Made by a program: the position numbers and the translations under genes. Under the pieces are notes generated by a model. That model was given only the letters and a program-made list of their open reading frames with translations, was not told where the DNA came from and did no database searches. This document shows positions 25,484 to 31,932 of a DNA stretch of 64,000 bases, piece after piece. Source of the DNA: JBHJGM01 sp964405825. GTDB lineage: Bacteria; Verrucomicrobiota; Verrucomicrobiia; Opitutales; JBHJGM01. The stretch lies in the NCBI GenBank assembly GCA_964405825.1, contig CAYOPI010000007.1, positions 11,966 to 75,965 of the forward strand, read 5' to 3'. The stretch's first letter is position 1; every line of letters starts with the position of its first letter.

Positions 25484-26305
25484 ATGAATTGGCTGGGTTT
25501 CCTCCCGCTGCTGGCCTTTTCAAGCGCGTCCCTGACTGGCGCGCTTGTTTCGGATGTGCCTCCGTCGCCGGAGCCCAACCCGCCGGCCGAGGTGGCGACG
25601 CCCGACCTCTCCAGCGAGTGGCTCCAGTTGACCAATCCAGAGGGCGAAGCCCTGGAGGCGCGCCTGCACGACTTCATCCCCCGCGACGAGGTGGTACGCC
25701 TGTATCTTCAGCGGCAGCCGACCCGGCTCATGTCGGCCTCGCTCAGCTTCTTCTCCGAAGGCTCGCAGCAAATCATCCGTGACTGGCACAACCGCCGGAT
25801 GATCCAGCAAAACCTGCGCTTCGACCGCGACCGACGGGCGGGTAAACGCGCCGGGGTGCTCTACGTCACCTACCCGTTTTCGCTGCGCAACAACACCTTT
25901 TTCACCATGCGCGACATCGAGGTGCGCTACGTGGTCGATTCGGAGCTGCTCTCCGTCGAGAACTACCGGCTGGTCGACCGCTACACGCGGTCGCGGCGCA
26001 CGGGCGTCTTCCAGATTCCCGCGCTCAAGGACGGGCAGCGCTGGGAGCAGGCCACCGAACCCTTGCCCCTGCGCCAGTTCACCTTCGAGCGGGTGATCAC
26101 CCGTCACATCAGCGGGCTGCCTGTTTCCGAAATCGACCAGAAGGTGCGGCGCGAGCGCCTGCGCGGGAAATGGTTCGGCATTTATTATCGCGGCGAACTC
26201 CTGCAGGAGTACTCCGACCCCGATGCCTTTGCGCCGATCGCGCGGGAGCTGGCGGCCTCCGAAGGCTTCGGTGAAGAACGTCAGGAAGTCGCGCTCACGC
26301 ACTGA
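25484..26305 (+). CDS. Secreted SHD1-like domain protein (paralogue of 57955-58794)
   Basis: The start is placed at ATG 25484, because a good signal peptide follows (NWLGFLPLLAFSSASLTGA). The 273-residue product has an SHD1-like segment, LTNPEGEALEARLHDFIPRDEVVRLYL, that ends in the typical LSFFSEGSQQIIRDW. A beta-rich domain then closes with RGKWFGIYYRGELLQEYSDP. The protein at 57955-58794 has the same order and the same ending pattern (RGVWVRMYKDGVLLFEASMP), so both belong to one family. SHD1-like modules occur in many secreted Verrucomicrobia and Planctomycetes proteins and probably bind proteins or peptides. The function is unknown. The 3' end overlaps the convergent hydrolase gene by 11 bp. 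Confidence 0.7.
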   Translation: MNWLGFLPLLAFSSASLTGALVSDVPPSPEPNPPAEVATPDLSSEWLQLTNPEGEALEARLHDFIPRDEVVRLYLQRQPTRLMSASLSFFSEGSQQIIRDWHNRRMIQQNLRFDRDRRAGKRAGVLYVTYPFSLRNNTFFTMRDIEVRYVVDSELLSVENYRLVDRYTRSRRTGVFQIPALKDGQRWEQATEPLPLRQFTFERVITRHISGLPVSEIDQKVRRERLRGKWFGIYYRGELLQEYSDPDAFAPIARELAASEGFGEERQEVALTH

Positions 26306-27233
26306 CTGTCGACGAGTCCGGGCGCACGTCGGCGCGGCGGTGCTGAACCCACTTCTCGAGGGTGCTGAGCACTTCGGGCGTCTGCGGGTCGTGCAGGAGC
26401 AGGTGGCAGGCATCCTGCCAGCAGACGAACTGCTTGTCGGCTGAGCCAATCTGCTCGAAGAAGCGGCGGCTGTCGGCTTCGTCGATGAACAGATCGCAGC
26501 CCGCGCACAGGTGCAGGACCGGCAGTCTCAGGTGCGTGGCGGCCTCCGGGCAGGACTCGATCAGCTCCCAGACGTTGCCCAGAAAGCGCAGGGAGAACCG
26601 GCGTACGCGGTGGGGGGCCTCCTCCAGCCAGGCGCAGTACTCCGGCACACGGCTGACGGGATGGGGCTCGGGCCTGTCTGCGTCGGCCTTGCGCTTGCGC
26701 GTGAAGAGGCCGGGGCTCAGGCGTACCCGTGGAAAGAGCCGCACCAGCCACTTTGTCAGCCAGAGTTGACGCGGCGAGAGGCTGACCTTCACGAAGGGCA
26801 CGGGGGCCAGGAGGATGAGTCCGTGCGCCCGGCTCAGGGCAGTGTCGGGGCGGGAGGCACCCACGCTCAGAAGCACCGCGCCCAGGCTCTCGCCAACGAG
26901 GATCAGCGGGCGGTCCGGCGCGGCCGTCTGCAGGTAACCGGCGAGCGCTTCGACATCGGCCAGCCACTGGTCCACTGAACGAAAGTGCCCGCGCTGGCGC
27001 AGCTTTGGGTCGCGTCCCTGCCCGCGCAGGTTCAGGGCAAAGGTCTCGGCACCGAGGCCGCGCAGGTGTTGGGCGAGGGGTTCAAAGTCACCGGCGCAGC
27101 CGCCGAGCCCGTGAATGGCCAGCACGCGCAGCTTTGGCTGGACCTGGTCCGGCAGCGCCCAGTGGGCCAGTTCGAGTGCCTTCGCCCCGGGAGCGGTCCA
27201 TGTTTCAGACTCAGCGGTGCAGGCGTACGGCAT
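26295..27233 (-). CDS. Alpha/beta hydrolase, monoacylglycerol-lipase-like
   Basis: The 312-residue protein has the hydrolase oxyanion motif HGLGG, the NLRGQGRD turn, the nucleophile elbow GESLGA (Ser near residue 115) and a late CAGCDLFIDEADSRRFFE segment carrying the likely Asp. The catalytic His lies in DACHLLLHD. The order and spacing resemble the monoglyceride lipase / lysophospholipase group. There is no signal peptide, so it is probably cytoplasmic. It hydrolyses an unknown ester. It is preceded by a stem-forming leader (27244-27318) and converges with the SHD1-like gene with an 11-bp overlap. Confidence 0.85.
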   Translation of the reverse strand: MPYACTAESETWTAPGAKALELAHWALPDQVQPKLRVLAIHGLGGCAGDFEPLAQHLRGLGAETFALNLRGQGRDPKLRQRGHFRSVDQWLADVEALAGYLQTAAPDRPLILVGESLGAVLLSVGASRPDTALSRAHGLILLAPVPFVKVSLSPRQLWLTKWLVRLFPRVRLSPGLFTRKRKADADRPEPHPVSRVPEYCAWLEEAPHRVRRFSLRFLGNVWELIESCPEAATHLRLPVLHLCAGCDLFIDEADSRRFFEQIGSADKQFVCWQDACHLLLHDPQTPEVLSTLEKWVQHRRADVRPDSSTVSA

Positions 27234-27243
27234 AAAACCGGTA

Positions 27244-27318
27244 CAGGAAACCTCTCACGGCAGTCGGGCGCAAGTCCGCGCTGAAGACCGCCTGGAGGGC
27301 CCGGGTGCGGGTTTCCTG
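27244..27318 (-). promoter_or_regulatory. Structured leader candidate upstream of the hydrolase gene
   Basis: CAGGAAACC at 27244-27252 is perfectly complementary to GGTTTCCTG at 27310-27318, closing a 57-nt interior. Inside it, CGGGC-GCAA-GTCCG forms a GNRA-tetraloop hairpin. On the minus strand the closed structure ends about 10 nt before the ATG of the alpha/beta hydrolase, so it may control that gene. It does not match any riboswitch consensus I know. Confidence 0.35.
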
Positions 27319-27604
27319 AGGGTGGATCGGGGTATGTAGTGTCGCTTTCCGGTGAAAACTTTACAAGTTATTGACCGAAAACCAATAGGGGAATCCCGTA
27401 CTTTGCCAGGATTGACCCTTGAAGGACTCCAGATCGCTTGCTGAGAAGCGACTATAGGTTAAGATTACCACAGCTGCGACGCGGCTCTGGAATGTCACTG
27501 TCACTCATCACTGGACAGTTTTCGCCCCGAGACCAAACCCCGCGGCCCCGTTTGGCGCCAACCCTCGCCAGAACAACGGGAGTTGCACCCACCCCGAATA
27601 TCCC
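27319..27604. other. Rest of the intergenic region upstream of the Fur-like gene
   Basis: Together with the leader at 27244-27318 this makes a 371-bp gene-free stretch. It contains a 6-bp-arm hairpin, TCGCTT-gctgag-AAGCGA, at about 27431-27448, followed by AT-rich sequence (ACTATAGGTTAAG) that may include the Fur-like gene promoter. No clear -35/-10 pair could be chosen. Confidence 0.4.
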
Positions 27605-28069
27605 GTGAAAGAACAAAGAGATACCCGTCAGCGCAAGGCCATCAAGCATGCCTTTGCCCACGGCGCACGTCCGCTCAGCCCTAAAGAAGTTCTGGAAATC
27701 GCCAGCGAACAGGTGCCCAACCTGGGCATCGCCACGGTGTACCGCAACATCAAGGGCATGGTGGAACAAGGCGAACTCGACGTCGTCGAGCTTCCCGGCC
27801 AGGCCCCGCGTTACTGCCTGCCCAACGGCCAGAAGCGCGCCCCGCTGCTCGTTTGCGAGCGTACCGACCGCGTCTTCCAGCTCGAAGGCCCCGAAGTGGG
27901 ACTCGACCTGCCTGAGCTGCCGGAAGGCTTCAAGCTCAAGCGCGCCGAGATCTTCCTCTACGGCGAGTTCAGCGAGGAAGAAGCCAAGGTGGAAGCCACC
28001 GACGCCGCCCACCCGCGCGCCAGCAACGGCAACGGATTCCATCCCACGCCGGCGTTCATGCGCCCCTAG
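27605..28069 (+). CDS. Fur-family winged-helix regulator lacking canonical metal ligands
   Basis: The start is GTG; the family-like opening EQRDTRQRKAIKHAF follows at once. The 154-residue protein has the Fur DNA-binding domain (LSPKEVLEIA, then LGIATVYRNIKGMVEQGEL, the classical recognition helix segment). The C-terminal half keeps the fold (VFQLEG, FLYGEF). However, the His-rich metal site of Fur, Zur and PerR is replaced by NGQKRAP, the CxxC structural zinc site by VCERT with a single Cys, and the C-terminal CxxC by EFSEE. It is convergent with the znuACB operon and has its own terminator. It may therefore regulate zinc genes by a non-standard signal, or be metal-independent. Confidence 0.82.
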   Translation: MKEQRDTRQRKAIKHAFAHGARPLSPKEVLEIASEQVPNLGIATVYRNIKGMVEQGELDVVELPGQAPRYCLPNGQKRAPLLVCERTDRVFQLEGPEVGLDLPELPEGFKLKRAEIFLYGEFSEEEAKVEATDAAHPRASNGNGFHPTPAFMRP

Positions 28070-28099
28070 CGCACCCGCAGCCCGATCGCTTTCCTTTTC

Positions 28100-28138
28100 A
28101 ACCTCCGGTGGCCTCAACGGGCTGCCGGAGGTTTTTTT
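28100..28138 (+). terminator. Intrinsic terminator of the Fur-like gene
   Basis: AACCTCCGG (28100-28108) pairs perfectly with CCGGAGGTT (28125-28133), followed by a run of seven T (28132-28138). It ends right at the stop of the convergent znuB gene, separating the two transcription units. Confidence 0.85.
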
Positions 28139-28983
28139 CAGGCGGGGCCAGTGGCCGGGAGGCCCACGCGCCGCTGCAGCAGAACGCGTTTGAAAAGCCA
28201 GCCGGCGGTGAAGGTGCCCCAGAGCACCAGGACGATGCTGGAAGCCGCCGGCCAGTCCCGGTCGACCGAGAGCACCATCCCGCCAAGTCCGCCCAGGGTG
28301 GCGACGGCGACTCCAAGCACGATGACCATCCACAGCGACCGGCCAAAGAGGGTGGCCGTGGCCGCCGGGATGAGCAGGAGGGCCGTCGTCAGCAGGGCCC
28401 CCATCAGCTTGAGGGCAGAGACGACGCTGGCGGCCGTCAGCACGAGGATGAGCACGCGCATCAGACCCGGGCGCGCGCCGATCTGCTCACTGTAGGCGGG
28501 GTCGACGGTCGACAGCTCAAGCTCCTTGTAGAAGAAGGCGACCGTGGCGAGGACAACGAGGGTGATCGCGCCGATCAGCCAGAGGTCGCCCGGGGCCACT
28601 GCCAGGATGTTGCCAAAGAGGATCGACGAGAAATCCGCGAACGAGTCCACCAGCGCCATCATCAGGACACCGAGGGCAAACATGCCCGAGAGCATCACGC
28701 CGATGGCGGTGTCTTCGCGCAGATCACCGCGGGCGGCCAGCAGACTGACCCCGCCGGCGGTCAGCAGCGCTGCGGCGAAGGCGCCAACGTAGAGGCTGAC
28801 ATCAAGGGCGTAGGCCGCGACCACTCCGGGCAGGATGGTGTGGGTCAGGGCCCCGCCCATGAAGGCCATCCGCCGCAGGACGATGAAGGACCCCACCACC
28901 GCGCCGCTGACCCCGGCGAGGATCATCGCAGCCAGAGCGCGCTGCAGGAACGGTGCCTGAAAAATCTCGATCAGCTCGTTCAT
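28138..28983 (-). CDS. znuB: Metal ABC transporter permease (ZnuB-like)
   Basis: The 281-residue protein consists almost entirely of hydrophobic helices, eight or nine in number, with no catalytic domain. LRRMAFMGGALTHTILPGV is the conserved permease loop of the ZnuB/MntB family. LSGMFALGVLMMA and LLLIPAATATLFGRS are typical later segments. It forms the inner-membrane channel for zinc or manganese uptake with ZnuA and ZnuC. The start overlaps the znuC stop by 4 bp. Zinc is preferred over manganese because the partner ZnuA has a long His-rich loop, but this is inference. Confidence 0.88.
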   Translation of the reverse strand: MNELIEIFQAPFLQRALAAMILAGVSGAVVGSFIVLRRMAFMGGALTHTILPGVVAAYALDVSLYVGAFAAALLTAGGVSLLAARGDLREDTAIGVMLSGMFALGVLMMALVDSFADFSSILFGNILAVAPGDLWLIGAITLVVLATVAFFYKELELSTVDPAYSEQIGARPGLMRVLILVLTAASVVSALKLMGALLTTALLLIPAATATLFGRSLWMVIVLGVAVATLGGLGGMVLSVDRDWPAASSIVLVLWGTFTAGWLFKRVLLQRRVGLPATGPA

Positions 28984-29792
28984 TGGGGCGTGGCCGGCGT
29001 GGTGCTCACAGGGGTGTGCACGTGGTCGTGACAGGGGTCGGGCGCGCCCGGGGGGCTTTCCACCGCCCTGCCCTCGACCAGGTAAAGCGCGTGGTCGAAG
29101 GTGCCCTCGAAGCGTCCCAGATCATGCGTGGCCATGAGGATCGTCCGGCCTTCCTGCCGCAGGCGCTCCAGGCAACGTTCGACGACCTTGCGTGTCTGTG
29201 CGTCGACGGCGTTGAGGGGCTCGTCCAGCAGGAGCAGGGAAGCGTTTTGCACCAGCGTGCGGGCGAAGAGCACGCGCTGCTGCTGGCCCCCGGAAAGCTC
29301 GGCCACGCGGCGGCGGCGCAGCGCGTACAGCCCCATCTGGTCGAGGGCTTCGCGGACGCGGTCGCGCTCGGCGGCGGCGGGGCGGCGCAGCCAGCCGGTG
29401 CGTCCGTAGGCGCCGCTGAGGACGAGGCGTTCAACCGAAATCGGGAAGCGCCAGTCGATGTCGGCGCGTTGGGCCAGGTAGGCAACCCAGGCCGGATGGC
29501 TTCCAGGGGGCTGCCCGAAAACCTCAAGGTGGCCGGAACGAATTGGCAGCACGCCCGCGAGAGCCTTGAGAAAAGTGCTCTTGCCGGCGCCGTTGGGGCC
29601 GACCAGGGCAATGGTTCCGCCCTGGCGATAGCTCAGGGTAAGGCCCTTGAGTGCGATCTCGGGCTGGCCGGGGTAAGCCACCTCCAGGCGCGAGGCGGTC
29701 AGGGCGGGGACTTCCGGCGGAGGGACCGTATCGGCAGAGGTGCCGTAGCCGGAGCGGCCCCTGGCCGGTTGGCTATTTGAGGGCGTTGACAA
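28980..29792 (-). CDS. znuC: Metal ABC transporter ATP-binding protein (ZnuC-like)
   Basis: The 270-residue ATPase has Walker A GPNGAGKST, the signature LSGGQQQRVLFARTL, Walker B LLLLDEPLNAVD and the switch MATHDLG. The N-terminal 30 residues are a poorly conserved extension, and the C-terminal tail is His/Pro-rich (CHDHVHTPVSTTP), which may bind metal. It overlaps znuA by 20 bp and znuB by 4 bp, so the operon is tightly coupled. It powers import of zinc (or manganese) through ZnuB. Confidence 0.9.
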   Translation of the reverse strand: MSTPSNSQPARGRSGYGTSADTVPPPEVPALTASRLEVAYPGQPEIALKGLTLSYRQGGTIALVGPNGAGKSTFLKALAGVLPIRSGHLEVFGQPPGSHPAWVAYLAQRADIDWRFPISVERLVLSGAYGRTGWLRRPAAAERDRVREALDQMGLYALRRRRVAELSGGQQQRVLFARTLVQNASLLLLDEPLNAVDAQTRKVVERCLERLRQEGRTILMATHDLGRFEGTFDHALYLVEGRAVESPPGAPDPCHDHVHTPVSTTPATPQ

Positions 29793-30957
29793 TCGTGCGT
29801 GTATTGTAGCGCATCATCCCCACGTAGGTTTCGCCTTCGGTGCCGGGCTCGGTCAGGGCGCCGGTGATGAGGACATGGGGGTCGCCCAGATCGGCTTCAC
29901 GCGCGATCTGCGAGGCCAGCTTGTTGCTGGCGATGTTCTCGCAAAAGACGGCGCGGATATCCTGCACCTGGATGCGCTTGAGCAGGCGGTTGACCGCAAA
30001 GGGTGAAGGACCAGCTTCGCCCGTGGAGAGCGAGCCCAGAAGCGAACCGGCCAGCGCAAAGCCATAGCGGTGGGCAAAATAGCGCATGTTCTCATGCTGC
30101 GTGAGCAGGCGGCGCTGCTCGTCGGGAATCTCCTGGCAGTAGCGAAAGATCCACTGGTCGAGCTGGTAGAGTTCGGTCAGGTAGGCTTCCTGGCCGGCGT
30201 CGTAAGCGGCTTCGTTGGCCGGGTCGATGGCGACCAGGGCATCGGTCAGGCTGACGACCATCGAACGCGCCAGCGACACGTCCATCCACACGTGGGGGTC
30301 GAGGTCGCCGTGATCGTGGCAACCGGCGTGGGTGTCGTGAGCCGCGTGGTCGTGGTGATCATCGGCTTCTTCGTTGACACCACCAGCCATCTGGACGGGC
30401 GCGTCGCAACCGCTGCAGGCGGTCGTCTCGGCGAGGGCGACTGCCGGGGCGCTTTCGTTCATTGCCAGCGTGACCGCCTCTTGCGGCACGATGGTGGTGT
30501 ACTTGGCCGCGCAACAGGCGGGCAACTCGCCGGCAACAGCCATGCCGGGGCGAGCGATCCAGTCGTCGGGTGAGGTGCTGCGCGCCAACAGTGGCAGGCC
30601 TTCGCTCAACTCAAAGTAGGTCGCCTGGGTGTCCGAGCCGGCGATGGCGCGCTCCAGCCAGGGCTCCAGCCCGTTGCCAATGGAGACGATGAGGTCGGCC
30701 TGGTTCAGCGCCTGAACCTGACTGGGGGTCAGGTCGATGTGGTGGGGGCTGGCGTTGGGTCCGGCGAGGATGGTGAGTTCGACCCGGTCCCCGGCCACCT
30801 GTCGCACCCAGTCGCCCACGAGGCTGGTCGAGGCCACCACGCGCGGGCGCTCCGAGGCGTCCCGGGGCTCGCTGAGCGGTGACGACTTGAAGACCAGACC
30901 GGCCAGCAGCGCCAAAGCACCGACCAGTCCCACGATGTATACAAAGAGCTTCTGCAT
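29773..30957 (-). CDS. znuA: Zinc ABC transporter substrate-binding protein (ZnuA-like)
   Basis: The start is placed at ATG 30957 because AAGGA sits 8 bp upstream and an export signal follows (MQKLFVYIVGLVGALALLAG). The open frame to 31383 is not family-like. The 394-residue protein has TSLVGDWVRQVAGDRV, with the metal-site His in SPHHIDLTPSQ, then NGLEPWLERA. A metal-rich loop is full of His and Cys (CCAAK, CSGC, DDHHDHAAHDTHAGCHDHG), and conserved DPHVWMD and CENIASNKL follow. The loop is longer and more Cys-rich than usual. It captures zinc in the periplasm for the ZnuBC permease. There is no lipobox, so it is soluble or anchored by an uncleaved signal. Confidence 0.9.
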   Translation of the reverse strand: MQKLFVYIVGLVGALALLAGLVFKSSPLSEPRDASERPRVVASTSLVGDWVRQVAGDRVELTILAGPNASPHHIDLTPSQVQALNQADLIVSIGNGLEPWLERAIAGSDTQATYFELSEGLPLLARSTSPDDWIARPGMAVAGELPACCAAKYTTIVPQEAVTLAMNESAPAVALAETTACSGCDAPVQMAGGVNEEADDHHDHAAHDTHAGCHDHGDLDPHVWMDVSLARSMVVSLTDALVAIDPANEAAYDAGQEAYLTELYQLDQWIFRYCQEIPDEQRRLLTQHENMRYFAHRYGFALAGSLLGSLSTGEAGPSPFAVNRLLKRIQVQDIRAVFCENIASNKLASQIAREADLGDPHVLITGALTEPGTEGETYVGMMRYNTRTIVNALK

Positions 30958-31127
30958 GTTTGGTATCCTTGACTCAAAACAGGACTTCCGAGGATGGCAA
31001 ACGCGAAGTACTTGCAGCAGAACCGGGAGATTTGAAGCCGCGCTTATGTACAGGCCACGCCGATGAACCCTTCGTGAAGATTGTGTGACGCCGGGAGCTT
31101 TGCCTTGCCCGGGGCAAAAGCGCCCGC

Positions 31128-31151
31128 ATGCATCATCAATTGATGCTGCAT
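31128..31151. promoter_or_regulatory. 24-bp inverted repeat (operator candidate)
   Basis: ATGCATCATCAATTGATGCTGCAT is palindromic over 24 bp with one mismatched pair, around a perfect 12-bp core, CATCAATTGATG (31134-31145). It covers the -35 box of the predicted promoter of the PEP-CTERM gene and lies about 170 bp upstream of znuA on the other strand. It is a good candidate for a metal or Fur-type repressor site. Confidence 0.5.
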
Positions 31152-31167
31152 GTTTTCTCTGTAAAAC
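31140..31167 (+). promoter_or_regulatory. Candidate promoter of the PEP-CTERM gene
   Basis: TTGATG (31140-31145) and TAAAAC (31162-31167) are separated by 16 bp. The first box lies inside the 24-bp palindrome and the second inside the neighbouring inverted repeat. The ATG is 25 bp downstream. Confidence 0.4.
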
Positions 31168-31170
31168 ATG
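31149..31170. promoter_or_regulatory. Inverted repeat with 8-bp arms (operator candidate)
   Basis: CATGTTTT (31149-31156) and AAAACATG (31163-31170) are perfect inverted arms around CTCTGT. The second arm covers the -10 region. Two adjacent dyads over one promoter suggest repressor binding. Confidence 0.45.
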
Positions 31171-31192
31171 AACACCTATCGTCCCATCCCCC

Positions 31193-31834
31193 ATGCGAAT
31201 CCGTTCTCTGTTCACCCTGACCTGCGCCGGGCTTTGCTGTGCCGGCTCCCTCTCTGCCTTGACCTTTGAAGAAGGCTTGGCGGGCATTGCCGATTTCTCC
31301 ACCGACCCGCTGACCCCGACCGCCCTGAGTTTCGACGTGGGCATGAACACGGTTATCGGCTCGGTGACCAACGCCGGCGACACGCGCGACTACTTCACCT
31401 TTACGGTGGGCGTCGGGCAGCTGCTGACCGACATCCGGGTGGTCAACTACCAGACCTTCACGGGCGGTTCCTCGACTCCGGACACAGTGGCCAACACCGG
31501 CTTTGCGCACATCGACGATGGCACGACCAGCGTGATTCCGGGCGGGGGTACGATCACCGCCTTCCTCGGTGGCTCCCACATCAACGCCACGGTCTCGCCG
31601 TCGTCGATCAACCTGCTGGAGCGACTGTCGACCGCGCCCCAGGGCGGTACGGGCTTCACCGCGCCGCTGGGTCCGGGAGACTACACCTTCAACATCCAGC
31701 AGACCGGCCCGCAGTTGTCGGAGTACGAACTGGCCTTCACGCTCGTACCCGAACCGGGCACCTACGCGGCTGTCGCCGGAGTGCTGGCCCTGGGTCTGGA
31801 CATCGTGCGCCGCCGCCTGCACCGCACGGCCTGA
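31193..31834 (+). CDS. PEP-CTERM surface protein
   Basis: The 213-residue protein has an N-terminal signal peptide (SLFTLTCAGLCCAGSLSA). A beta-rich middle resembles bacterial pre-peptidase-like or adhesin modules (SVTNAGDTRDYFTFTVGVG, then GPGDYTFNIQQTG). The C-terminal tripartite sorting signal VPEPGTYAAVAGVLALGLD is followed by a basic RRRLHR cluster. The PEP motif, the hydrophobic helix and the basic tail are what exosortase recognises. The protein is probably processed by exosortase and attached to or released at the cell surface. No exosortase gene lies in this window. Transcription appears to start under two palindromes and to end at the hairpin at 31867. Confidence 0.85.
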   Translation: MRIRSLFTLTCAGLCCAGSLSALTFEEGLAGIADFSTDPLTPTALSFDVGMNTVIGSVTNAGDTRDYFTFTVGVGQLLTDIRVVNYQTFTGGSSTPDTVANTGFAHIDDGTTSVIPGGGTITAFLGGSHINATVSPSSINLLERLSTAPQGGTGFTAPLGPGDYTFNIQQTGPQLSEYELAFTLVPEPGTYAAVAGVLALGLDIVRRRLHRTA

Positions 31835-31866
31835 GCCCAGACCGCGCCGTTCATTTCCCGATACGG

Positions 31867-31904
31867 AAAACGCCTGCTCCGACGCACGGGGCAGGCGTTT
31901 TTTT
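31867..31904 (+). terminator. Strong intrinsic terminator after the PEP-CTERM gene
   Basis: AAAACGCCTGC (31867-31877) pairs with GCAGGCGTTTT (31891-31901), followed by a T-run. The left flank has four A residues, so the stem may also end minus-strand transcription of the GH4 gene. Confidence 0.9.
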
Positions 31905-31932
31905 GGAAAGGTGTCGCCTTTGGCCAGTGCCC

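Noticed and set aside
27244..27318. Cobalamin or other known riboswitch as the explanation of the hydrolase leader
   Set aside because: The conserved cobalamin-box and other consensus segments are not present; kept only as an unclassified structure.
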